12,417 nucleotides of DNA from SAR324 cluster bacterium (GTDB taxonomy: Bacteria; SAR324; JACQKK01). Below, piece by piece: positions 5,125 through 12,273 of this stretch (positions are counted from its first letter, which is position 1; each line of letters starts with the position of its first letter). Under the pieces are notes generated by a model, which saw only the letters and a list, made by a program, of their open reading frames with translations, was not told where the DNA came from and made no database searches. A program made the position numbers and the translations under genes. Where the stretch lies: contig JAPUJL010000025.1 in assembly GCA_027296185.1 (NCBI GenBank), positions 1 to 12,417 on the forward strand, read 5' to 3'.

Positions 5125-8100
5125 GTGGAGACCAATCCCGAATTCTCCACGCACGCCGCAAAGCGTTTAACGGGCTGGGGGGAACGATTCCCAGTGTTTG
5201 CCAAACTCACCGAAAGACAGGCACTTGCCATCCGGATGGCGCTAGCCGCCGTATGGATGGTGCTGATCGTTTCTCTGTTCTGGGACCCGATCACGCCGCT
5301 GCTGACGCGCGCGGAAAATTCCTACAGCCCCTTCCGGCTCAACCGGGCCGGAAGCACCGAGGTGTCCGAGCCGTACCGCTGTCCGCTCTACGTTGCCGAC
5401 CCCTCCAGCGGCACCGAATTCGTCGACTGGGGGGCGCATCCGGCCGGCGAGTGCGATGCGCGCTGCCTGCGGGTGCAGGGCCAGTGCGTGATCGAGCGGC
5501 CCTACCGGATGGCGCCGCGCATCTTCTGGGCAATGGTGATCCCGATCATTCCGCTCTTCCTGCTGATCTTCGGCCACGAGGCCTGGCGGCGCATCTGCCC
5601 GTTCTCCTTCTTCTCCCAGATCCCGCGCCTGCTGGGCATTCAATGGAGGGTGTCCTCGATCAATCCGGAGACCGGCTACGTGGAGAAAAAGTCCCTGCTC
5701 GTCGCACCGGGCTCGTTGCTGGAGCGGTATCACTGGTTCATCCAGTTCGGCCTGCTCTTCCTGAGCCTCTCCGCGCGCATCCTGTTCACCAACTCCGATC
5801 CGATCGGCCTGGCCACCTTCTTTCTGGTCTTCATCGGCTCGGCCATGACGGTCGGCTACTTCTTCGGTGGCAAGACCTGGTGCAACTACTTCTGCCCGCT
5901 GGCGCCGGTGCAGAAGGTGTACACCGAACCCCGCGGCCTCCTGGAAAGCCAGGCGCACCAGCCCAAACAGATCATCACCCAGTCCATGTGCCGCCAGCCC
6001 GTGAGCCAAGGGCCGGACGAGAGCACCTGCGTCGGCTGCATCTCCCCCTGCCCGGACGTGGATCTGGAGCGATCCTATTGGGAGCGGCTCGATAAGCCCG
6101 GGCGGCGGTTCGTGTACTACGGCTACCTGGGGCTGGTGATCGGCTTCTACACCTATTACGTCCTGTACGCGGGCAACTGGGACTACTACTTCTCCGGCGC
6201 CTGGACCCACGAGGAGGATCAACTGCTGCGGATCTGGGATCCCGGGTTTTACATCGCCGGGTTCGGCCTGCCCATACCCAAGCTGCTCGCCGCGCCCCTC
6301 ACCATCGGCGTGTTCATCCTGGCCACCTACCTGATCGGGCGCGCGCTCGAATCCGCCTACAATGCCTACAGCCGGCGCAAGGGGCGCACGCTGACCCAGG
6401 AGCAGCTGCTGCACCGCACGTTCAGCGTCGCGACGTTCCTCACCATCAACACCTTCTACATGTTCGGGGGACGACCCAATCTCAATCTGCTCCCGAGCTG
6501 GCTGTTGACCCTGTTCGACATCGCCGTGATCGTGCTCAGCAGCTTCTGGCTCTGGCGTACCCTGGGCCGCACGGCGTTGGAGTACCGGCGGGAGGGGCTG
6601 GCGGAAGGGCTGCGCCGCGGCTTAAGCCGGTTGAATTTCGATTTCGCCAAATTGCTGGAAGGCCGCTCGCTGGAGGACCTCTCCGCCAGCGAAACCTATG
6701 TCCTGGCCAAGACCCTGCCCGGAATCACGCGGGAGCAGCGCTACCGGGTCTACAAGGACGCGTTGCGCGATGCCCTCCGCTCCGGCTACGCGGACGCGAG
6801 CAGCATGGCGACGATTCAGGACCTCCGGCAGAACCTGGAGCTGAGCGAGCAGGAACACGCCCAAGCCATGATGGAGCTGGGGATCGAGGACAGCGGCTTG
6901 CTGGACCCGGAGCGGTTGCGCTCCCAGGAGAGCCAGATCCGGCTGGACAACTTCCGTCACGCCATCGAGTCCCTGCTGAAGCAATGGGTGCAGGAAGGCA
7001 CGCCCATCAAGCTGGCCCTCCAGCAACCCGAGGCCAACGCCCAAATCCAGAACTTGCAGGCCATGTACAACATCTCCGAGCAGGAGCAGGCGGAGGTGTT
7101 GCCCGAACTGTTGGACGAGCGCGGGTCGATCGTTCAGGATGCGGGCCGGTGGGTCGACCAGCTGCGGGAAATGGCTCTGTGGCGCGGCGCGATCAACTCC
7201 GTGGTGCTCGAGCACCAAACCTCCATCGGCCTGCTGAATCACCTCATTTCCCAGCGGCAGAAGATCGTCATCCAGCGGTTGCTCAACGTGCTGCAGTTAC
7301 TGGAAAACACCCCCGAGGGGATCGTGCTGGCGTTCGCGCTCGCGAAGTTGGCCCCGGAGGAGGTCGACGCGTTGCTGAGCAGCGCCGATTCCTTCGAGGG
7401 ATTCGAGTCGGGGTGGAGCGATCTGCTGCATGCGGAGACCTTACAGATTCTCGAAAGCAAGCCGGACGCGAGGCCGCAGGTGGGGACGACGCTGATACCC
7501 AACGAGGATTTCCGGGCACTGCTCCGGAACCCGCCCCCCGCCGAGGATGTGCTCACCACGCTGATCCGGGGGCCCGAGGCGAGGTTCCAGGCGCCGGCGC
7601 TGTACTTGCTCTCCCGGTTCGACCGCGCCCGCTCCGTCGAGGAAAGCGCCTGGCTGATGGAATCCGGCGAGCCGGATTCGATCGCGAGGAATCTCGCCGA
7701 ATGGCTGATCCGCAATCCCCAGGCGAAGACAGCGGAGGAAAGCGCCGGACCGGGCTACCGGGTGCGGCAGGCGACCACGTTCCGCAAGCTGCTGTTGCTC
7801 TACGAGAGCGACTTCTTCAACCACCTTCCGATGGAAGATCTGGCCCGGCTGGCGCTCGATGCCGAAGTGCGCATGTATCCCCAGGGCAGCATCATCTGCC
7901 GGCAGGACGATCCCTCGGACGAGGTGTTGCTGCTCAGCTACGGCGCCGTCGACGTGAATATCCACTCGGAGGGCAAGGACCTGAAAGTCGTCATGAACAA
8001 GCCGGGTGAAACCATCGGCGAAATCGGCGTGATCATGCACACCCCCCGCTCCGCCACGGTCGTCGCCGGCGAAAGCTCCGCCATGGTCTTGGCCATGAAG

Positions 8101-8208
8101 GGTGAACAGTTCGAGGCGTTCGTGGAACAGGATTCGTTCACCGCCATGAGCTTCATGCGCCAGGCCTTCGAACGGTTGCAGCGCATGTCGGACCGCATCT
8201 CGGGATAG
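5125..8208 (+). CDS. Membrane iron-sulfur protein fused to helical repeats and a cyclic-nucleotide-binding domain
   Basis: This is a 1027-residue multidomain protein that I cannot match to a named system. Residues ~35-480 form a membrane domain with about seven hydrophobic segments (near 36-54, 133-149, 204-221, 228-250, 329-350, 388-408, 455-478). It carries NapH/NosR/CcoG-like iron-sulfur motifs: RRICP (Cys158), WCNYFCP (Cys253, Cys257) and CVGCISPCP (Cys302, 305, 309), with Cys289 nearby. A loop after the first segment holds four cysteines (86, 110, 114, 121). Residues ~484-890 are helical, with a repeated unit around 564-585 and 641-662. Residues ~898-1015 form a CRP/PKA-type cyclic-nucleotide domain, with GE at 965-966 and Arg975 in PRSATV, the residues that hold the cyclic phosphate. 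The start is GTG without a clear ribosome site; GTG at 5194 after a G-run is an alternative. The next gene begins 10 bases on. Electron transfer controlled by cAMP or cGMP is inferred. Confidence 0.85.
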   Translation: METNPEFSTHAAKRLTGWGERFPVFAKLTERQALAIRMALAAVWMVLIVSLFWDPITPLLTRAENSYSPFRLNRAGSTEVSEPYRCPLYVADPSSGTEFVDWGAHPAGECDARCLRVQGQCVIERPYRMAPRIFWAMVIPIIPLFLLIFGHEAWRRICPFSFFSQIPRLLGIQWRVSSINPETGYVEKKSLLVAPGSLLERYHWFIQFGLLFLSLSARILFTNSDPIGLATFFLVFIGSAMTVGYFFGGKTWCNYFCPLAPVQKVYTEPRGLLESQAHQPKQIITQSMCRQPVSQGPDESTCVGCISPCPDVDLERSYWERLDKPGRRFVYYGYLGLVIGFYTYYVLYAGNWDYYFSGAWTHEEDQLLRIWDPGFYIAGFGLPIPKLLAAPLTIGVFILATYLIGRALESAYNAYSRRKGRTLTQEQLLHRTFSVATFLTINTFYMFGGRPNLNLLPSWLLTLFDIAVIVLSSFWLWRTLGRTALEYRREGLAEGLRRGLSRLNFDFAKLLEGRSLEDLSASETYVLAKTLPGITREQRYRVYKDALRDALRSGYADASSMATIQDLRQNLELSEQEHAQAMMELGIEDSGLLDPERLRSQESQIRLDNFRHAIESLLKQWVQEGTPIKLALQQPEANAQIQNLQAMYNISEQEQAEVLPELLDERGSIVQDAGRWVDQLREMALWRGAINSVVLEHQTSIGLLNHLISQRQKIVIQRLLNVLQLLENTPEGIVLAFALAKLAPEEVDALLSSADSFEGFESGWSDLLHAETLQILESKPDARPQVGTTLIPNEDFRALLRNPPPAEDVLTTLIRGPEARFQAPALYLLSRFDRARSVEESAWLMESGEPDSIARNLAEWLIRNPQAKTAEESAGPGYRVRQATTFRKLLLLYESDFFNHLPMEDLARLALDAEVRMYPQGSIICRQDDPSDEVLLLSYGAVDVNIHSEGKDLKVVMNKPGETIGEIGVIMHTPRSATVVAGESSAMVLAMKGEQFEAFVEQDSFTAMSFMRQAFERLQRMSDRISG

Positions 8209-8218
8209 AGCGCATTCG

Positions 8219-9946
8219 GTGAAAGACGAAGCCCCGCCGGCCGGCGCTAACGGCCAGGAGGAGCTGGACGCGCTGCTGGCCGGCCTGCCCTTCCGCATCT
8301 TCGTGTGGATCGCCGAGGCGATCTCCGCCATCGAGACGGGCGAGGTGGAGATTTTCCTCAACATGCTCGGCCGGCCCCGCTGGTGCAGGAGCGCCGGGGC
8401 GCGGGAGCTGATGACCCAGGCCGCCGGCGCCTACACGGCCCACTGGAAGGCCTACCAGAGCGGAGAGCTGATCCGGGAGCTCTACCCGGTGCAGGAAGCG
8501 GTGCAGGCCCTGCAGCGGGGCCTGGCGACCGATGAGGCGAAGCTCCTCGTCCGCGACCTGGACTACCTGGCCCAGGCCATCGCCCGCAGTTCCAGCCGGT
8601 TCCTCGGCATCGGCTACATCCGCCGGGAACAGCAGCGGGCGCTCAACCAACTCTCCGTGGCGCTGGACGGGCAGCTCGTGCTCGGGGGGCCGGGTGGCGC
8701 GGAATCCGCCGAGGCGGTGCCGCTGGAAGGGCCGGAGGCGCCTCCCCACGCCAGCTACATGCCGCTGGCCGTGGTCAAGCCGGAGCATCTGAGCCGTTGG
8801 GAGAAGGGCAAGCTGCTCGTGCGGTGCGTGGAGATCGTCGACGTGACCCACGACGCGAGGACCTTCCGGTTCGTCAGCGACCCCCCGACGCTCTTCCAGT
8901 ACAAGCCCGGCCAGTTTCTCACCCTGGAGTTGGAAATCGACGGGAAGCCCACCCACCGCTCCTACACGATTTCCTCCACCCCCTCGCGCCCCCATGCGCT
9001 GGAGATTACGGTCAAGCGGGTGGCGGGTGGCCGGGTCTCCAACTGGCTCCACGACAACCTGCGCGTGGGAGCCACGCTCTCGGTGAAAGGGCCCAGCGGC
9101 CGCTTCAACTGCTTCGATCATCCCGCGCGCAAGATGCTCCTCATCTCCGGCGGCGCCGGCATCACGCCGGTGATGTCCATGGCCCGCTGGGTGCTGGATA
9201 CCGCCGCCGATTGCGACCTGGTGTTTCTCCACGCCGCGCGGACGCCGGAGGACATCATCTTCCGCACCGAGCTGGGGATGATGGAGCAGCGGCACCGCAA
9301 CTTCCGGCTATTCCTCACCGTCTCCCGGCCCCCGGCAGGCGGAGGCTGGGAGGGATTCAGCGGTCGCATCTCGCCGGAGCTGTTCCGGCGGGTTGCCGCG
9401 GACTATCGGGAGCGCTCGGCCTTCGTCTGCGGGCCGACGGGATTCATGGATGCCACCCGGCACATCATGGAGGGGCTGGAATTTCCCATGGAGCACTACT
9501 ACGAGGAGAGCTTCGGCGAGGCCGCCGCGGGAGCCGGCAAGGCGGCCCCCCGGGTGGGCGCGCCGGGGACGGTGCTGGGCCTCCTTCCGCGGCCCGATCC
9601 CGGGAGCCGGATGAAGCGGCTGGTGGGAGACCTGGTGCTGGACGAGGCGGCCGCCGCACCCCGTCCCGCGCCCGCCGCTCCGGAGCAGATCGTGGTGTTC
9701 GCCCAGTCCGGCCTGGAAGGCGCCAGCGACGGCGAGACCACCATTCTCGATCTGGCTGAGGAGCTGGGGGTTCCCATCCCCAGCGCCTGCCGTTCGGGGG
9801 TCTGCGGCACCTGCAAGGTCAAGAAGATGGAAGGGGACGTGGAAGAGGACGAGCAGGCCGACGGGCTGGAGCCGGACGAAATCGAGGCGGGTTACATTCT
9901 CACCTGTGTGTCCCGCCCCAAGGGCCGCGTGGTGCTGGATACGTAG
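8219..9946 (+). CDS. NAD(P)H:ferredoxin reductase with N-terminal helical domain and C-terminal [2Fe-2S] ferredoxin
   Basis: This is a 575-residue soluble flavoprotein that should pass electrons from NAD(P)H through a flavin to a [2Fe-2S] cluster. Residues 1 to ~185 are helical and unrecognised. Residues ~195-425 are a ferredoxin-NADP-reductase fold, with the flavin motif RSYTISS (247-253), nucleotide-binding SGGAGITPV (310-318) and VCGPTGF (403-409). A Pro/Ala-rich linker leads to a plant-type ferredoxin whose cluster ligands are C524-X4-C529-X2-C532-X30-C563. The order reductase then ferredoxin resembles Hcr and the phthalate-dioxygenase-reductase group, but those lack the ~185-residue front part. 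It starts at GTG 10 bases after the iron-sulfur/cyclic-nucleotide gene with no good ribosome site, so it is probably translationally coupled and feeds electrons to that protein. No oxygenase or hybrid-cluster gene is next to it. The partner is inferred. Confidence 0.9.
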   Translation: MKDEAPPAGANGQEELDALLAGLPFRIFVWIAEAISAIETGEVEIFLNMLGRPRWCRSAGARELMTQAAGAYTAHWKAYQSGELIRELYPVQEAVQALQRGLATDEAKLLVRDLDYLAQAIARSSSRFLGIGYIRREQQRALNQLSVALDGQLVLGGPGGAESAEAVPLEGPEAPPHASYMPLAVVKPEHLSRWEKGKLLVRCVEIVDVTHDARTFRFVSDPPTLFQYKPGQFLTLELEIDGKPTHRSYTISSTPSRPHALEITVKRVAGGRVSNWLHDNLRVGATLSVKGPSGRFNCFDHPARKMLLISGGAGITPVMSMARWVLDTAADCDLVFLHAARTPEDIIFRTELGMMEQRHRNFRLFLTVSRPPAGGGWEGFSGRISPELFRRVAADYRERSAFVCGPTGFMDATRHIMEGLEFPMEHYYEESFGEAAAGAGKAAPRVGAPGTVLGLLPRPDPGSRMKRLVGDLVLDEAAAAPRPAPAAPEQIVVFAQSGLEGASDGETTILDLAEELGVPIPSACRSGVCGTCKVKKMEGDVEEDEQADGLEPDEIEAGYILTCVSRPKGRVVLDT

Positions 9947-9980
9947 CCCCGCCGCCTGGAATTCGATTTTCCGGATCCGT

Positions 9981-11006
9981 TCAGCCGGTACCGAGCTCGG
10001 CGCGCACGATGGCGGCACCGGCGCCCAGGGCGCGCAGTTTGCCCATGGAAACCTCGCGGGATAGCGGCACCATGCCACAATTGGTGCAGGGGATGATCCG
10101 CTCGACCGGCACCACCTCCATGGCCCGGCGGATGGTCTGCGCCACGGCTTCCGGGGTCTCGATTTCGGGGGTCGCCACGTCGATCACGCCCACCATGATC
10201 TCCTTGCCTTCCAGCAGGCCCAACACCTCGATCGGCACGCGCGATCCCGCGCACTCCAGGGAAATCTGATCGACGCGGCTCTTGGCCAGTACCGGGAACG
10301 TCCGCTCGTACTGCCGCCACTTGTCCCCCAGGGTGCTCTTCCAGTCGATGTTGGCCTTGATCCCGTACCCGTAGCAGATGTGGACGGCCGTCTTGCACTT
10401 GAGCCCCTCGAACGCCCGGTGCAGGGCTTCGATCCCCCACTCCTCCACTTCCTCCAGGTAGACGTTGAAGGCGGGCTCGTCCAGTTGGATCACGTCCACC
10501 CCCGCCGCCTCCAGCTCCCGCGCCTCCTCGTTGAGGATGCGGCCGAACTCCATCGCCAGACGGGGGCGGTCGCCGTAGTGCTCATCCGCGATGGTATCCA
10601 CGATGGTCATGGGCCCGGGTAGGGTGAATTTGAGCTGCCGGCCGGTGTGGGCCCGCATGAACCGGGCTTCCGCCGAGTGAATGGGCCCCGGCCGGGCCAC
10701 GGGTCCCACCACCCGCGGGCAATCCGCCTCGTAGCGCTCCGCCCGAATGCCGATCCGCTTCTTGTTGACGAAATCCAGCCCCTCGATGCGCTCCAGAAAG
10801 CCGTGGACGAAGTGCTGCCGGAACTGCTCGCCGTCGGTCACGATATCGATCCCGGCGGTCTCCTGCTCCTTCAGCACCACCAGCGCCGCGTCCCGCTTGG
10901 CGCGCTCCAGCTCCTCCCCAGAAAACCGCCAGGGCGCCCAGAGCTGCGCCGGCTCCACGAGCCAGGCGGGTTTGGGGAGGCTTCCTGCGATGGTGGTGGG
11001 TAGCAT
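9981..11006 (-). CDS. mesD: Short cobalamin-independent methionine synthase, MesD-like (MetE C-terminal family)
   Basis: This enzyme is likely to methylate homocysteine to methionine in the cytoplasm. The 341 residues correspond to the catalytic C-terminal barrel of MetE (E. coli MetE is ~750) without the N-terminal folate-binding half. All four zinc and thiol ligand positions are present: His209 and Cys211 in AVHICYGYG, Glu251 in ISLEC and Cys310 in TNCGM. The opening TTIAGSLPKPAWL, TDGEQFRQHF and YGIKANIDWK fit what I remember of the MesD group, which does not use methyl-folate and depends on a partner, MesX (DUF1852). No MesX gene lies in the window. The start at 11006 has GGAGG eight bases upstream; an open 47-codon extension is not conserved-looking. 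It ends 34 bases from the convergent reductase gene. The family is sure; the MesD subgroup is from memory. Confidence 0.85.
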   Translation of the reverse strand: MLPTTIAGSLPKPAWLVEPAQLWAPWRFSGEELERAKRDAALVVLKEQETAGIDIVTDGEQFRQHFVHGFLERIEGLDFVNKKRIGIRAERYEADCPRVVGPVARPGPIHSAEARFMRAHTGRQLKFTLPGPMTIVDTIADEHYGDRPRLAMEFGRILNEEARELEAAGVDVIQLDEPAFNVYLEEVEEWGIEALHRAFEGLKCKTAVHICYGYGIKANIDWKSTLGDKWRQYERTFPVLAKSRVDQISLECAGSRVPIEVLGLLEGKEIMVGVIDVATPEIETPEAVAQTIRRAMEVVPVERIIPCTNCGMVPLSREVSMGKLRALGAGAAIVRAELGTG

Positions 11007-11014
11007 GGCGTGTT

Positions 11015-11019
11015 CCTCC
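11015..11019 (-). promoter_or_regulatory. Ribosome binding site of the methionine synthase gene
   Basis: GGAGG (within GGAGGAA on the minus strand) lies 8 bases before ATG 11006. This supports that start over the longer open frame beginning at 11147. Confidence 0.75.
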
Positions 11020-11051
11020 GCGCTTGCTGAACTTCTACGCTTCCAGGAGCG

Positions 11052-11120
11052 GTGACGGGGACGGCCGCCGAACGTCACAGCGGCGAGCTTGCCCCTGGGC
11101 GGCCCGGTGCATGGCCGGGC
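11052..11120 (-). promoter_or_regulatory. Foldable leader of the methionine synthase gene (two inverted repeats)
   Basis: Two perfect 6-bp inverted repeats lie in the leader. GTGACG (11052-11057) pairs with CGTCAC (11073-11078), and GCCCGG (11102-11107) pairs with CCGGGC (11115-11120) around a 7-base loop. Further GC pairing is possible between them. I do not recognise a SAM, SAH or cobalamin riboswitch core by eye. In DNA this GC-rich some pairing is expected by chance, so a regulatory role is only possible. Confidence 0.35.
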
Positions 11121-11165
11121 TGGGCGCAGGCCGTCGAACCGCGACAACGAATCCGTCGGGACCGG

Positions 11166-11195
11166 AATCTACTAGGCCGGGCGGGAGCGGGTCAA
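11166..11195 (-). promoter_or_regulatory. Candidate promoter for the methionine synthase gene
   Basis: On the minus strand TTGACC (11195-11190) is followed after 18 bases by TAGATT (11171-11166), which matches TATAAT at four of six. It shares TTGACCCGC, GGCC and TAGTAG at identical spacing with the TRAP lipoprotein promoter region. The leader would be ~150 bases. Its -35 lies back to back with that of the divergent lipoprotein gene, five bases apart. Confidence 0.45.
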
Positions 11196-11200
11196 GATTC

Positions 11201-11229
11201 TGGAGAATTCGCAGAAAAACTGCTATTCT
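11201..11229 (+). promoter_or_regulatory. Candidate extended -10 promoter for the unknown lipoprotein gene
   Basis: TGGAGA (11201-11206), 17 bases, then TATTCT (11224-11229) preceded by TGC, giving an extended -10. The region is clearly more AT-rich than its surroundings. A dyad, GAAT..GCAG-AAAAA-CTGC.ATTC (11205-11228), fills the spacer and could be an operator. The leader would be ~87 bases. Confidence 0.5.
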
Positions 11230-11322
11230 ATTCCACTTGAACGGGTGGACGATTATGGGGTGGGACGCCTCCGCGAGCGATGACGCGCCGCCGAGGTCGA
11301 AACTTCGATCGGGAGTTCGAAC

Positions 11323-12147
11323 ATGAAGTCGAGATGGCGTAAGCCTTTGGGGACGTGTGTTTCCCTCATAACCGTTGCGGTGCTGGCGATGGCCTTGGCC
11401 TCCTGCGAGGAGGACACTTCGGTCAACAAGCCGAATTCCGACGAGCAGGCCGGCATCGACGCCGCGGGCGCCGTCGGATCGGCCCTGGAAAACGCGTTAG
11501 CCGCCGAGGATCAGAATCCCGACACCCTTCAAGCGGCACCCGGCGTCTCGCCAAGCCAATTGGCCCGCCTCAGCCGGGGCCTCCCGGGCCTCGGGCTGCG
11601 GGGCGCCATCCTCGGCGCTCTCAATGAGGTCCAGCAAACCGGCAGCGCCAGCGTCACCTGGGACGCGAGTTATGGCTGTACCGGAGGGGGCACGGTCGAA
11701 GTTTCTGGATCCGCGACCTGGTCGGCGACGTGGGATTCGGTCGAGCCGGTGTTTTACGACGAGACGTTTATGCTGGACAACGTCCTGTTGACCCTCACCG
11801 ACTGCTCCGAAGACGGGTATACCCTCAACGGCACGGCCACCTTTACGGCGACCAACTCGTTCAATTTCACCCAGACCGCGGTGGGCTCCTCGCTGTTCGA
11901 TATCGGCCTCGAAATCGACGAGAGTGCCGCCGCGGACATCACGGCCCTGCAGCAAGCCACGGGTAGCACTTTCACGCTGATTATGTCCTGGGCGCAGTTT
12001 GGCACCCTGACGGGGCAAATCAACGTGGTGACCGAGGAAGCGACGATCACCAGCGTCGACTTTACCGCCACGATCACGGTCAACGGCACCACCTGCACGG
12101 CGCGTTGGACGAATCCGAACAAGGAACCCACGTACTCCTGCCAGTAG
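11323..12147 (+). CDS. Hypothetical lipoprotein, unknown function
   Basis: I do not recognise this 274-residue protein. It begins with a lipoprotein signal peptide: basic MKSRWRKP, a hydrophobic core at ~12-26 and lipobox LASC with Cys28. The residue after the cysteine is Glu, not Asp, so in an enteric-type Lol system it would go to the outer membrane. The region after the cysteine is acidic and probably flexible (~29-75). The rest is rich in Ser, Thr, Gly and aromatic residues with alternating patterns (VEVSGSATWSATW, LNGTATFTATNSF) that suggest beta-sheet. Four cysteines (119, 161, 258, 273) could form two disulfides. The ATG start has GGGAG seven bases upstream. It stands alone, divergent from the methionine synthase gene and followed by hairpins, so it is probably monocistronic. 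The exported lipoprotein call is firm; the function is unknown. Confidence 0.85.
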   Translation: MKSRWRKPLGTCVSLITVAVLAMALASCEEDTSVNKPNSDEQAGIDAAGAVGSALENALAAEDQNPDTLQAAPGVSPSQLARLSRGLPGLGLRGAILGALNEVQQTGSASVTWDASYGCTGGGTVEVSGSATWSATWDSVEPVFYDETFMLDNVLLTLTDCSEDGYTLNGTATFTATNSFNFTQTAVGSSLFDIGLEIDESAAADITALQQATGSTFTLIMSWAQFGTLTGQINVVTEEATITSVDFTATITVNGTTCTARWTNPNKEPTYSCQ

Positions 12148-12171
12148 GGAGCCCCTTCCCTTGAATTTCCT

Positions 12172-12205
12172 GGGCGGCCGCCGATCGTTGCAGCGGCGGC
12201 CACCC
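12172..12205 (+). terminator. Terminator-like hairpin after the lipoprotein gene
   Basis: GGGCGGCCGCCG, a 10-base loop, then CGGCGGCCACCC form an 11-bp stem with one C/A mismatch, starting 25 bases after the lipoprotein stop. The downstream sequence is CT-rich but lacks a T-run, so an intrinsic terminator is not certain. It could instead protect the mRNA 3' end. Confidence 0.5.
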
Positions 12206-12216
12206 GCCTCTTCCCA

Positions 12217-12247
12217 ATTCCGCGGAATGCATTGGGGCGGCGGCCCC
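12217..12247. other. Palindrome and GC hairpin between convergent genes
   Basis: A perfect 12-bp palindrome, ATTCCGCGGAAT, lies at 12217-12228, framed by CCA and TGG. It is followed by GGGGC-GGCG-GCCCC, a 5-bp stem with a 4-base loop, at 12234-12247. Both are in the gap between the lipoprotein gene and the minus-strand gene at the right edge. No function is assigned. Confidence 0.4.
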
Positions 12248-12273
12248 TTGCGAGGTTGTTGGACGGCCTGACG

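Noticed and set aside
9959..9998. GAATTC, GGATCC, GGTACC and GAGCTC sites close together, including GGTACCGAGCTCG as in a pUC-type polylinker, hinting at vector contamination.
   Set aside because: The match is only 13 bases, and read on the minus strand it encodes a sensible methionine synthase C-terminus (VRAELGTG, stop). Flanking sequence continues smoothly on both sides.
11007..11147. 47-codon N-terminal extension of the methionine synthase.
   Set aside because: The family begins close to the TTxxGSLPKP motif, and GGAGG lies at the right distance from ATG 11006.
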